A DNA stretch of 39,225 bases. Source: Methylobacterium isbiliense. Lineage in GTDB: Bacteria; Pseudomonadota; Alphaproteobacteria; Rhizobiales; Beijerinckiaceae. This document shows, piece after piece, positions 24,067 to 32,636 of this stretch. The notes under the pieces are model-generated. The model did no database searches and was not told the DNA's origin. It saw only the letters and a program-made list of their open reading frames with translations. Position numbers and translations under genes: made by a program. The DNA lies in assembly GCF_022179325.1 (NCBI RefSeq), contig NZ_BPQQ01000090.1, positions 1-39,225 on the forward strand, given 5' to 3'. Numbering within the stretch: position 1 is the stretch's first letter; every line of letters begins with the position of its first letter.

Positions 24067-24993
24067 TCAGCGGGTGTCAGTGGAATGACGTGCCAGCGCG
24101 GCTGTGGTTCCCGGTTCCTGCCACGCTTTCGCCGAATTTCTCGGTGTGGCCGCATTCGGCCGGCCGCGCTTCCGGCGGGGCTCGGCCGCCGCCGCGGCGA
24201 CCGGCTCCGGCGGCGCGCAGACCGGCCGCTCCGGCCGCGTGAGCAGGTCGATGACCTCGGCCCGCAGCAGCACCTCGGGCCGTGCCCCGAACCGGTCGAC
24301 GGCGCAGCCGACCGCGTGCGGCTCGGGCAGCTGGCCGAGCGGGGCGCAGAGCCAGCCGTCGAGCCCCACCGGCGCCTCCGCGAGGCGGAAGGCCGTGCAG
24401 GCCCGCGTGCCGCCGGGGCCGGAGAGGGTTGCGTCGAGGGTGTCGAGAGGGCCGAACCGGCTCTCGATGCGGCCGCGTTCGGCGGTCCGGACCACCGCGA
24501 GGCCGTCGCGCTCGGCGGCCCGGCGCGCCAGCGTCACGAACAGGGTCCGGTCGGCCTCGGGCGCTTCCGCCAGCGTCAGGCGCAGGAACGGCGTCTCGTG
24601 GACCGCGAAGCGGCCGAGCGCGAGGCTGTCCTCGCGGGGACCGCCGCCGGTCCGGCGCCGGGCCGTGGCCGACGCCTCCTCGCTCCCGGCGATGCGGTAC
24701 CGGTCCGCCGCCACGCTCTCCCAGGCGGGTGGGGCGGCGCGCTCGGCGAAGAGGCCGGCGAGGCGGCCGTCCTCTGGTGAAGGTTCCGCATTGCGGCGTT
24801 CGCTGGCCAGCACGCTGAGGAGCGCGATCACCCCGGCCGCGGCGACGATCCGGGGCAGGGCGCGCCGGCGCCGCGGCCGGACCGCGCGCCGCAGCGGGCG
24901 CGGCACGACCGGCTCGGCCGGGCCGAGGTCCCAGGCGAGATCCCGCCCGGCCCGGGTCAGGGCCGCGTCGTCGAAGTCGGGCCTGAGCGGCAC
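24067..24993 (-). CDS. Single-pass membrane protein of unknown function
   Basis: A 308-residue protein. An N-terminal cytoplasmic segment of about 45 residues ends in an Arg-rich stretch (RRAVRPRRRR) before one membrane helix (IVAAAGVIALLSVLA, about residues 49-63). The remainder, probably periplasmic, has mixed strands and several Cys, and the tail carries an RRKRGRPN basic patch. The N-in, single-helix layout is like anti-sigma factors, but no sigma factor is adjacent and no zinc motif is seen. The start is a GTG with GGAGG correctly spaced. No family recognised. Confidence 0.7.
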   Translation of the reverse strand: MPLRPDFDDAALTRAGRDLAWDLGPAEPVVPRPLRRAVRPRRRRALPRIVAAAGVIALLSVLASERRNAEPSPEDGRLAGLFAERAAPPAWESVAADRYRIAGSEEASATARRRTGGGPREDSLALGRFAVHETPFLRLTLAEAPEADRTLFVTLARRAAERDGLAVVRTAERGRIESRFGPLDTLDATLSGPGGTRACTAFRLAEAPVGLDGWLCAPLGQLPEPHAVGCAVDRFGARPEVLLRAEVIDLLTRPERPVCAPPEPVAAAAAEPRRKRGRPNAATPRNSAKAWQEPGTTAALARHSTDTR

Positions 24994-25277
24994 GCTGCCT
25001 CCGATCCGTCTCGGCGGCCGGGCTTGGCCGCGCGCGACAGGAGAGCCCGCGAGGTCTGGCGATTTCCTTGGGGAGGGGCGGGCCCTCCCCGGCTTTCCCG
25101 GGGCGTGGTGAACGAAGCGTCACGCCGTGCCCACCGCGGAGCCGCCGGGCCGATCCGTCCCGAAGGCGTCATCACTCCGTCACGTCGGCGCGTCTAGGGA
25201 TCGCGGACCGCCCGCCGGGGCCGTGCCGCATCCGGGCGCCGCTCCGGTCGGAGCGGTGCCTCAAGGAGCCTCGGCGC

Positions 25278-26300
25278 ATGAGCCGGCTGTTGAGCGATGA
25301 GCCGGCGCTGCCGGGGCTGCTCTGGGCGATGCGGTTCGACGCCTCGGGCCGCGGCGAACTCGTCGCCCACGGCGAGCCGCTGCCGGCGCCCGGCAGCTTC
25401 GGCGAAGGCTTCCTCTGGCTGCACGTCAACCTCAACGATGCCCGGGTCGCCCGGCTCATCGCGGACGGCCATCTCGGGCCCCGGCACCTCGTCGCCGCGA
25501 CCTTCGCGAACGATCCCCACCAGCGCGTCGCCGTCGAGGACGGGCATGTGGGCGGCGTGGTCGCCGACCTCGTGCGCGAGGCGGGCGCGGGCGCCCCGGC
25601 CGATGCGGGAGGCCGCCTGCACTTCGTGCTGGGGCCGCGCCTGCTCGTGAGCGGGCGGCGGCATCCGGTGGCGGGTCCGGAGGCCGCGCGGGAGGCCGCG
25701 ACCGAGGGCCGGACGATCGCCGCGCCGGTCGCCCTGCTGGAGATCCTGATCGGTCACGTGGTCACCGCGATGGCGGCGACGGGCGGGCGCCTCGCCGACG
25801 AACTCGACGAGATCGAGGATCACATCCTCGACGCGCGCTTCCGCGGCGACCGGCGCCGGCTCGGGCCGATCCGTCGCGATGCCGTGCGCCTGCACCGTCA
25901 GCTGCTCGGCCTGCGCGCCGTCTTCCACCGCCTGGAGAGCGCGGGAACTGGGGGCGACCTGCCGCAGGCCGCGCTCGCGGCCGCCGCCCGCATCGCGCAG
26001 CGGCTCGACGCGCTCGACCGCGACATGGTGGTGCTGGCCGAGCGCAGCCGCCTGATGCTGGAGGAACTGGCCTCCTACGTCAATCAGCAGGCGAACCGGC
26101 AGCTCTACACGCTCTCGGTCATGACCGCCCTGTTCCTGCCGCCCACCCTGGTGACGGGCCTGTTCGGCATGAACACCAAGGGGTTGCCGCTCGCCGAGAC
26201 GGAGGGCGGCTCGGGCATCGCGATCGGGCTCGCCGTCCTGTCGGCGGCCGCCGCCTTCGTGGCGATCCGCCTGCTCGGGATCCGGCCGCCGCGCGACTGA
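25278..26300 (+). CDS. CorA/ZntB family divalent-cation transporter
   Basis: A 340-residue protein with a large cytoplasmic N-terminal domain (SRLLSDEPALPGLLWAMRFD, WLHVNLND) and two C-terminal membrane helices. The first carries the family signature, FGMNTKGLP, at its outer end; a long stalk helix (DMVVLAERSRLMLEELASYVNQQANRQLYTLSV) precedes it. CorA proteins move magnesium or cobalt; ZntB relatives move zinc by proton symport. The N-terminal WLHVNLND block and a GMN motif without the usual magnesium-CorA features favour ZntB, but the ion cannot be settled. The start at 25278 has AAGGAG upstream. It stops six bases from the convergent porin gene. Confidence 0.9.
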   Translation: MSRLLSDEPALPGLLWAMRFDASGRGELVAHGEPLPAPGSFGEGFLWLHVNLNDARVARLIADGHLGPRHLVAATFANDPHQRVAVEDGHVGGVVADLVREAGAGAPADAGGRLHFVLGPRLLVSGRRHPVAGPEAAREAATEGRTIAAPVALLEILIGHVVTAMAATGGRLADELDEIEDHILDARFRGDRRRLGPIRRDAVRLHRQLLGLRAVFHRLESAGTGGDLPQAALAAAARIAQRLDALDRDMVVLAERSRLMLEELASYVNQQANRQLYTLSVMTALFLPPTLVTGLFGMNTKGLPLAETEGGSGIAIGLAVLSAAAAFVAIRLLGIRPPRD

Positions 26301-26306
26301 GGAGGT

Positions 26307-27827
26307 TCAGTAGCGGATGGTGGCCCGCAGGCCAAACACCGTGGCGTTGCGGACCCTGACGCCGTCCGGGTCGCGCGGGTTGGCGATGCCGCCGCCGGGC
26401 TTGACCACGTACTGGATCGTCGGCTGGAGGGCGAGGCCGGGGCCGAGCACCACCTGGTAGGTGGCCTCGATCACCGCCTCCACGCTGCGCCGCGGCCGCG
26501 GCAGGTCGCCGAGCGCCGCGGCCGCCGCGTCGAGGCGGCGCGCCGCCGGCGAGAGGCGCGCGACCCCGACCGCGAGGCCGACCGTGTCGTCGGAGCGCCC
26601 CGGCAGCAGGCCCCGGTAGGCGATGCCGCCATCGACGTAGAGGTCGATCAGGTTGCGGTCCCCGGGCGAGCCGGAGGCGCGCAGGAACACGCTGGCGCCG
26701 TCGTTGGGGTCGTCCGGCTCGCGGTAGATGGTCTGGTCGATGAGCCCGTAGACGCCGCTGTCGCCCCGCAGCCGGCGGCCGATTCCGGGGCTCGCCGGCT
26801 CGGCGAGCGAGCGGCCCTGCGCGTCGACCGCGAGCGCGTTGAAGCGCCCGAAATGATACCAGCCCCCGAGCGTCACCGTGCCGGGCTGACCCCTGGCGCC
26901 GGGCTCGATGTTGTAGGCGTAGGAGGCCTCCGCGATGACGAAGGCGGGATCGGAGAGCGGGAAGCGGGTGCCGGTGCGGTTGCGCCGCTGCGGATCGGGC
27001 TCGCGGCCGAAGCGGTCCGGCCCGCCCGGATCGCCGTCGTAGACCCCGGCCTGGAGCGAGAGGTTGGCGTTCGGCTCGACCTTCACCCGCACGCCCGGCG
27101 CTGCCAGCGGGTAGACCGGGCCGCCCCCGGTCACGTCGGTGGCCAGGATGGCGGGCCAGCCGAACGTGCCGTTGGCGAACAGGATGCCGGTCTGGCTCAC
27201 CATGTACTCGGTGTCGGTGGCGAGCTGCCCGATGCGCACGGCCAGGCGGCCGTCGAACAGGCTCTGCTCGAACCAGATCTCGTTGAGGCGCGAGGCCGAC
27301 AGCGCCTCGATGTCGCTGACCGTGAGGAGGTTGCCGACATAGGAGCGGGAGGCGCCGCGGCCGTGGATCTGGTAGAGCGTCGTGTGCAGCGACGCGCCCG
27401 TCCAGCCCGCGAGCCGGCCGAGATCGACGTCGATGTCGAGGTCCACCAGCCCGAGCGTGGCGGTGCCGCGCCGCAGGCCGCCGCGGGCGGTGTGCAGGGC
27501 CTCGGCGAAGTAGATCAGCCCGAAGGTGATACCCCGCCGCCGCAGGAAGGCGCGGAACCCGCCCGGGTCTCCGGCCGGGCCGAGGAGATCCTGGATCGAG
27601 GTCGTCACCTCCGCGGAGCGCCGCGCCGAGAAGACCGGCTGGGCGACGGAGGTCTGGGGATCGTCGCCCGCGCCGGCCTCCGACCCGATGGCCGGCGCCT
27701 CGGCGGCGATGCGCTCGGCCTCGCTCCGGCCTTGGACCGGCTGCTGCGCCAGGGCGGCCGCGCCGTGCAGCAGCAGGGCCGCGGTCAGGATCAGACACCG
27801 CGAGGACCCGCGGGTTCGACGCGTCAT
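26307..27827 (-). CDS. OprB-type carbohydrate-selective porin
   Basis: A 506-residue protein with a signal peptide (CLILTAALLLHGAAALA). The mature part has the OprB family pattern: FLRRRGITFGLIYFAEALHTARGG, DLDIDVDLGRLAGWTGASLH, RLNEIWFEQSLFDGRLAVRIGQL, FANGTFGWP, YHFGRFNALA and a terminal aromatic residue (ATIRY), as in outer-membrane barrels. The start is set at 27827 because GGAGG precedes it; the frame opens at a GTG six codons earlier. Downstream of the ABC transporter operon on the same strand but separated by a hairpin and 104 bases, so a link with that operon is possible, not shown. Confidence 0.88.
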   Translation of the reverse strand: MTRRTRGSSRCLILTAALLLHGAAALAQQPVQGRSEAERIAAEAPAIGSEAGAGDDPQTSVAQPVFSARRSAEVTTSIQDLLGPAGDPGGFRAFLRRRGITFGLIYFAEALHTARGGLRRGTATLGLVDLDIDVDLGRLAGWTGASLHTTLYQIHGRGASRSYVGNLLTVSDIEALSASRLNEIWFEQSLFDGRLAVRIGQLATDTEYMVSQTGILFANGTFGWPAILATDVTGGGPVYPLAAPGVRVKVEPNANLSLQAGVYDGDPGGPDRFGREPDPQRRNRTGTRFPLSDPAFVIAEASYAYNIEPGARGQPGTVTLGGWYHFGRFNALAVDAQGRSLAEPASPGIGRRLRGDSGVYGLIDQTIYREPDDPNDGASVFLRASGSPGDRNLIDLYVDGGIAYRGLLPGRSDDTVGLAVGVARLSPAARRLDAAAAALGDLPRPRRSVEAVIEATYQVVLGPGLALQPTIQYVVKPGGGIANPRDPDGVRVRNATVFGLRATIRY

Positions 27828-27913
27828 CGCGGCCTGCGCCTCCACGATCCGCCCATCTGCGCACGCGGCGATGACCGTCTCAAGACCGTCCGTCGGCGGG
27901 CCTGCCGGTGCGC

Positions 27914-27931
27914 CGTCCGGTCAACCGGACG
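27914..27931 (-). terminator. Hairpin directly after livF
   Basis: CGTCCGG and CCGGACG (7-bp arms) with a four-base loop, touching the stop codon of the last gene of the import operon. There is no T tract, so it may only attenuate read-through to the porin gene. Confidence 0.5.
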
Positions 27932-28678
27932 TCAGACCGAGCAGTAGCGGTCCTGGATCACCGGGTCGGCGTTCAGGGCGGCGGCGGTGTCGTGGTGGAC
28001 GATGGCGCCCTGATCCATGACGTAGACCCGGTCCGAGATGTCGAGGGCGAGGTCCACGTTCTGCTCCACGAGCAGGATCGTGGTCCCGGCCCGCTTCATG
28101 GCGGCGAACTGCGCGAACATCTCCTCCACGAGGATCGGCATGATGCCCTCGGAGGGCTCGTCGAGGAGCACCATGCGGGGCTCGGCCATGAGCGCGCGGG
28201 CGATGGCGAGCATCTGCTGCTCGCCGCCCGACATGGTCACGGCCTCCTGGCGCAGGCGCTGCTTGAGGCGCGGGAAGGTCTCGGCGATCGCCTCGATGCG
28301 CGCGGCCTCGCGGGCGCGGGTGCGGGCCGCCAGGATGCCGAGGCGCAGGTTCTCCTCCACGGTGAGGCCCGGCACGATGCGCCGCTCCTCGGGCACATAG
28401 GCGAGGCCGCGGTGAAAGCGGACATGGGCCGGCAGGCCCAGGATCTCCTCGCCCGCGAACGTCACGCGCCCCTCGCGCCGCGGCACGAGGCCCATGATCG
28501 ATTTCAGCGTCGTCGTCTTGCCGGCGCCGTTGCGGCCGATGAGCGTGACGATCTCGCCCGCGCGCACCTCCAGCGACACGCCCTGGAGGATGTGGCTGTG
28601 GCCGTACCACGCATTGAGGCCGGCGACCGCGAGCAGGGGGGCGCTCGCGCGCTGCTCGCCCTGTGGGAACGCGCTCAC
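27932..28678 (-). CDS. livF: Branched-chain-type ABC transporter ATP-binding protein (LivF)
   Basis: A 248-residue cytoplasmic ATPase of the hydrophobic amino-acid uptake (HAAT) family. Walker A is GRNGAGKTT, the signature is SGGEQQMLAIARAL, Walker B is MVLLDEP and the switch His region is replaced by the family-typical VEQN. The PEERRIVPGLTVEENL block is characteristic of LivF. The start is GTG, overlapping the stop of livG as GTGA. Last gene of the operon. The name gives homology; the substrate need not be an amino acid. Confidence 0.93.
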   Translation of the reverse strand: MSAFPQGEQRASAPLLAVAGLNAWYGHSHILQGVSLEVRAGEIVTLIGRNGAGKTTTLKSIMGLVPRREGRVTFAGEEILGLPAHVRFHRGLAYVPEERRIVPGLTVEENLRLGILAARTRAREAARIEAIAETFPRLKQRLRQEAVTMSGGEQQMLAIARALMAEPRMVLLDEPSEGIMPILVEEMFAQFAAMKRAGTTILLVEQNVDLALDISDRVYVMDQGAIVHHDTAAALNADPVIQDRYCSV

Positions 28679-29421
28679 GCGCTTTTGCCCAGGTAGACGC
28701 GCCGCACCTCGGCGTTGGCGCGGATCTCGTCGGGCGTGCCCTCGGCGAGCAGCGCCCCCTGGTGGAGCACGATGAGGCGGCGGCAGAGGTCCATCACCAG
28801 CTTCATCTTGTGCTCCACGAGGATCAGGGTGCGCTCGGCGGCGAGCCGGCGCACGAGGTCCATCATCGTGCGGGTCTCCTCCGGGCTCATCCCGGCGGTG
28901 GGTTCGTCGAGGAGGAGGAGGACGGGGTCGGCGGCGAGCGCCATCGCGATCTCGAGCGCGCGCTGCTCGCCGTGGGCGAGTTCGCGCGCCAGCCGCTCCT
29001 CGCGGCCGGCAAGGCCGACCTCGGCGATCAGCGCCTCGGCCTTGCGGGCGAGATCCGGGTAGGCGGCGCGGTCGCGGAAGAGGTCGAAGCGCACGCGCCG
29101 CGCCTGCGCCGCCACGCGCACGTTCTCGAACACCGTGAGGTCGGGGAAGACGTTGGTGATCTGGAACGATTTGGCGATGCCGAGCCGGGTGAAGCGGTGG
29201 GGGGCGAGGCCCGTGATGTCCTGCCCCTGGAACAGGATGCGCCCCTCGCTCGGCGGCATCGCGCCGGAGATCAGGTTGAAGAAGGTGCTCTTGCCCGCGC
29301 CGTTCGGGCCGATGATCGCCGTGACGCCGCCCTCCGGAAAGGCGACGCTCACGCCATCGAGGGCGCGAAAGCCGCCGAAGCGCTTCCCCAGGCCCTCCGT
29401 GCGCAGGATCGCGCCGCTCAT
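28675..29421 (-). CDS. livG: Branched-chain-type ABC transporter ATP-binding protein (LivG)
   Basis: A 248-residue ATPase partner of LivF. Walker A is GPNGAGKST, Walker B is LLLLDEP with TAGMSPEET after it, and EHKM is the LivG-type switch. IAKSFQITNVFPDLTVFENV is the usual LivG block. The signature is degenerate, AHGEQRALEIAMALA, a common form in LivG. The start overlaps the livM stop (ATGA). Confidence 0.93.
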   Translation of the reverse strand: MSGAILRTEGLGKRFGGFRALDGVSVAFPEGGVTAIIGPNGAGKSTFFNLISGAMPPSEGRILFQGQDITGLAPHRFTRLGIAKSFQITNVFPDLTVFENVRVAAQARRVRFDLFRDRAAYPDLARKAEALIAEVGLAGREERLARELAHGEQRALEIAMALAADPVLLLLDEPTAGMSPEETRTMMDLVRRLAAERTLILVEHKMKLVMDLCRRLIVLHQGALLAEGTPDEIRANAEVRRVYLGKSA

Positions 29422-30419
29422 GACCCGGCCCGCTTCAGGCGGGCGACCACCTCGCCCCAGATGCCGGAGGGCAGGAACAGCACGAAGGCGATGAAGATCG
29501 CGCCCGTGAAGAGCTGCCAGTGGCTGGTGAGCGTGGCGAGGCCGTCCTGCAGCACCAGGAAGGTGGCGGCCCCGACGAACGGGCCGAAGAAGGTGCGCAT
29601 GCCGCCCAGCAGCGCCATCATCACCGCCTCGCCCGACATGGCGTAGTGCATGGTCTCGATCGGCACGATCGACAGGTGGATGGCGTTGAGCGCCCCGGCG
29701 AGGCCGCAGACCGCGCCCGAGATCACGAAGGCGACGAGCTTGGTGCGCGCCACGTCGTAGCCGCAGGCCCGGGCGCGGTTCTCGTTCTCGCGGATCGCCT
29801 CCAGCACCGCCCCGAAGGGCGAGGCCAGCAGACGCGAGAACAGCCACACCGCCGTGCCGACGAAGACCAAGATGACGTAGTACTTCACCAGCGGGTCGAT
29901 CAGCGGCAGGCTGACGAGGCCGAGGTTCAGGGCCGGCACGTTGATGCCCCGCAGGCCGTTCTCGCCGCCGGTGAGCGGCTCCATCTGGTAGAAGGCGTAG
30001 TAGACGCACATCGACAGGGCGAGCGTGGTCATCGCGAAGTAGATGCCGCGGGTGCGGATGGCGAGGAAGCCCATCACGGCCGCGATCACGGTCGCCAGCA
30101 CCACGCCGGCGGCGATGGCCGGCAGCGGATGCAGCCCGCCATGCACGATGGCGATGCCGGTGCCGTAGGCGCCCGCGCCCAGGAACGCGGCGTGGCCGAA
30201 GGACAGGAGCCCGGTATAGCCGAACAGGAGGTTGAACCCGAGCGCGTAGAGGCCGAGCACCAGGATGTTCACGGCGAGCGCCTCGTAGGGCGCCACGAAG
30301 GGAAACAGCGCCAGCACGGCGAGCGTCAGCCCGACGCGGTGGCGCGCGGCCTGGCGCAGGAGCCGCCCGCCGCGTCCCGTGCCGCCGCGGGCGGCCGGTG
30401 CGGTCAGCGCCCCGCTCAT
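29418..30419 (-). CDS. livM: Branched-chain-type ABC transporter permease (LivM)
   Basis: A 333-residue inner-membrane permease with about nine or ten hydrophobic helices. The family block LNLLFGYTGLLSFGHAAFLG is at about residues 62-82, followed by LAIRTRGIYFAMTTLALS and the EAIRENENRARACGYD cytoplasmic loop that contacts the ATPases. The start overlaps the livH stop (ATGA), and the stop overlaps the livG start, so all four transporter genes are translationally coupled. Confidence 0.93.
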   Translation of the reverse strand: MSGALTAPAARGGTGRGGRLLRQAARHRVGLTLAVLALFPFVAPYEALAVNILVLGLYALGFNLLFGYTGLLSFGHAAFLGAGAYGTGIAIVHGGLHPLPAIAAGVVLATVIAAVMGFLAIRTRGIYFAMTTLALSMCVYYAFYQMEPLTGGENGLRGINVPALNLGLVSLPLIDPLVKYYVILVFVGTAVWLFSRLLASPFGAVLEAIRENENRARACGYDVARTKLVAFVISGAVCGLAGALNAIHLSIVPIETMHYAMSGEAVMMALLGGMRTFFGPFVGAATFLVLQDGLATLTSHWQLFTGAIFIAFVLFLPSGIWGEVVARLKRAGS

Positions 30420-31306
30420 CCGAGCGCCCCCGCCCGCCCGAGGAGCCCGCGCGGGCGCACCAGCAGCACCAGCGCCATCAGGGCGAAGATCGCCATCTTG
30501 GTCATGTCGGGGGCGATCAGGGAGGTCATCGCCACCACGATCCCGACGAGGAGGCCCGCCAGCACCGCCCCGGCGAGCGAGCCCATGCCGCCCACCACCG
30601 TGACCACGAAAGCCTCGGCGAGCACCGGAATGCCCATCTCGGGCGTCACCCCCTGGAGGGGGGCGGCCAGGATGCCGGCGAGGCCGGCAAGCCCGCAGCC
30701 GAGGGCGAAGACCACGAGCCAGACCTTCGACACGTCGATGCCGAGCACCTGCACGATCTGCCGGTCGCGCGCGCCCGCCCGGATGATCAGCCCGAAGGAG
30801 GTGCGCTCCACGAACAGCCAGAGCGCCGCGACCACGAGCGCCGTGAACACGATGAGGAAGAGCCGGTAGAGCGGGAAGTAGCCGATGCCGATGTCGACCG
30901 CCCCGCGCAGGGCCGGGGGCGCCCCGAACGGGATGCCGGTGAGCCCGAACAGGATGCGCACGCTCTCGACGATGACGTAGGACAACCCGAAGGTGAGGAG
31001 CAGCGGGTCGTCGATGCCCCGCCCGTAGAGCCGGCGCACCAGCAGCCGCTCGACCAGGAGGCCGAGCGCCCCGACCGCGAGCGGGGCCGCCACGAGGCTG
31101 ACCCAGAAATTGCCGGTGTAGCCGTACAGGAACACGCCCACATAGGCGCCGGCCATGAAGAAGGCCCCGTGGGCGAAGTTCACAATGGTCATCAGCCCGA
31201 AGATCAGCGACAGGCCGATCCCGACCAGCACGTAGATGGCGCCGAGCGCGACGCCGGTGACGAGCTGCAGCGCCAGGAGGTCGAGAGGGTAGGGTCCGAT
31301 CATCAT
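30416..31306 (-). CDS. livH: Branched-chain-type ABC transporter permease (LivH)
   Basis: A 296-residue membrane protein. The N-terminal block LVTGVALGAIYVLVGIGLSLIFGLMTIVNFAHGAFFM is typical of LivH, and the late GCGLAGLAGILAAPLQGV and VVTVVGGMGSLAGAVLAGL blocks match. Two ATGs occur at the start (31306 and 31303) without a clear ribosome site. It forms the membrane channel with LivM. It follows the binding-protein gene by 61 bases. Confidence 0.92.
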   Translation of the reverse strand: MMIGPYPLDLLALQLVTGVALGAIYVLVGIGLSLIFGLMTIVNFAHGAFFMAGAYVGVFLYGYTGNFWVSLVAAPLAVGALGLLVERLLVRRLYGRGIDDPLLLTFGLSYVIVESVRILFGLTGIPFGAPPALRGAVDIGIGYFPLYRLFLIVFTALVVAALWLFVERTSFGLIIRAGARDRQIVQVLGIDVSKVWLVVFALGCGLAGLAGILAAPLQGVTPEMGIPVLAEAFVVTVVGGMGSLAGAVLAGLLVGIVVAMTSLIAPDMTKMAIFALMALVLLVRPRGLLGRAGALG

Positions 31307-31367
31307 GGGGCGGGCACCGGGGGCCGCGGGAACCGGGATGCCCCCGCGCCCTGTCCGAGAGACCGGA

Positions 31368-32612
31368 TCATGCCTTGTGGCCCAGTTCCGCGCAGGTGCG
31401 CAGCCGCGCCTCGTCCGGCTGCTCGGTGCCCACGATGGTGAACACGTCGTCCGGCCCCTTCTGGTCCTTGTGCTTCGATTCCACGATCAGCACCGACTGC
31501 ACCGACTGGTGGTCGCAGGCGCGGAAGTATTGCGGGCCCTTGTAGAAGTCAGCCCGCAAGGCCTCCATGGCGGCGATGACCTTGTCGGTGTCGGTGGACT
31601 TGGCCGCCTTGACGCTCTCCAGCACCGAGCGGACCCCCGCATAGCCGAGCGCGCCGTAATCGGAGGGCACGGCGCCGTTGTAGGCGGCGCGGAACGCGTC
31701 GTTGAACGCCTTGGCGGTCGGGACCGAATCCTCCAGGCGCCAGTAGTAGGACGTGCCGCCCACCACGCCCTCGAAGGCGTCGCCGCCGGCCTTGCGGGCC
31801 GTGAACAGCAGGACCGGCGCCACGAGCTTGGTGGTGCGCTTGAGGCCGAACTCGGTCGCCTGCTGGATCGACACCACCTGATCGCGGCCGAAGTTGCACA
31901 GGCAGAGCACGTCGGGCTTGAGGGCGGCGAGGCGCGGCAGGAAGGCCGAGTAGTCGGAGGCGCCGATCGGGTGGCGGATGTCGGCCACCACCTCGATGCC
32001 GAGCGCCTCGCCCGCCCGGCGGAAGCCCCGCACCATCTCGTGGCCGTAGGCGTAGTCGGCGGTGAGGAACGCCACCCGCTTGCCGTGCTTGGGGAAGACG
32101 TAGCGGCCCACCGCCCCCGCCGTCATGTGCGGGTTCAGCGCCTCGTGGAAGGTGGTGCGGCCGAAATCCTTCGCCTCGTTGATCGCGTCGGACTGGCTGA
32201 TCGAGTTGTACAGCACGCCCCGCTCGCGCGCGACGTTGTTGACCGACAGCGTTACCGCCGCCGAGAGGGCGCCGACGAGGAAGTTGACCTTGTCCTTCTC
32301 GATCAGCTCCAGGGTGCGGGTGGCGGCCTCGCCGGGGTTGAGCTTGTCGTCGCGCACCAGGAGTTCGGCCATGCGGCCGTCGAGGCCGCCCGCGGCGTTG
32401 AACTCCTTCACGGCGATCTGGGCGGCGCGGACCTGATCGTTCGCCTCCGCCCCGAAGGCGCCGGTGAGCGGCACCGGGAAGCCGATGCGGATCGGGCCGG
32501 CGCCCTGCGCCCAGGCCCGCCGCATCAGGGCGGGTGCGGCCAGCGCCAGCGCGCCGCCCTGCAGGAGCCCGCGCCGGCTGAACGCTCCGCTGCGCCCCGT
32601 CTCGTCCGCCAT
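31368..32612 (-). CDS. ABC transporter substrate-binding protein (Leu/Ile/Val-binding type)
   Basis: A 414-residue periplasmic binding protein. A twin-arginine leader (SRRGLLQGGALALAAPALM) indicates Tat export of a folded protein. The mature part begins GPIRIGFPVPLTGAFGAEAND, typical of the amide/branched-chain (LivK-like) family, and continues with the VNFLVGALSAAVTLSVNNVA and AFLTADYAYGHEMVRGFRRA blocks. Proteins of this family often bind aromatic acids or amides rather than amino acids. It lies directly after the molybdenum-hydroxylase genes, which argues for a ligand that is the hydroxylase substrate or its precursor. GGGAGG precedes the ATG. Confidence 0.9.
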   Translation of the reverse strand: MADETGRSGAFSRRGLLQGGALALAAPALMRRAWAQGAGPIRIGFPVPLTGAFGAEANDQVRAAQIAVKEFNAAGGLDGRMAELLVRDDKLNPGEAATRTLELIEKDKVNFLVGALSAAVTLSVNNVARERGVLYNSISQSDAINEAKDFGRTTFHEALNPHMTAGAVGRYVFPKHGKRVAFLTADYAYGHEMVRGFRRAGEALGIEVVADIRHPIGASDYSAFLPRLAALKPDVLCLCNFGRDQVVSIQQATEFGLKRTTKLVAPVLLFTARKAGGDAFEGVVGGTSYYWRLEDSVPTAKAFNDAFRAAYNGAVPSDYGALGYAGVRSVLESVKAAKSTDTDKVIAAMEALRADFYKGPQYFRACDHQSVQSVLIVESKHKDQKGPDDVFTIVGTEQPDEARLRTCAELGHKA

Positions 32613-32636
32613 GATTCCCTCCCGTGCATCCTGATC

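Noticed and set aside
25070-25090. GGGGAGGG/CCCTCCCC hairpin upstream of the CorA-type gene
   Set aside because: Considered as a magnesium-responsive leader, but no riboswitch-like conserved pattern is seen; it is a simple G/C inverted repeat in a divergent gap.
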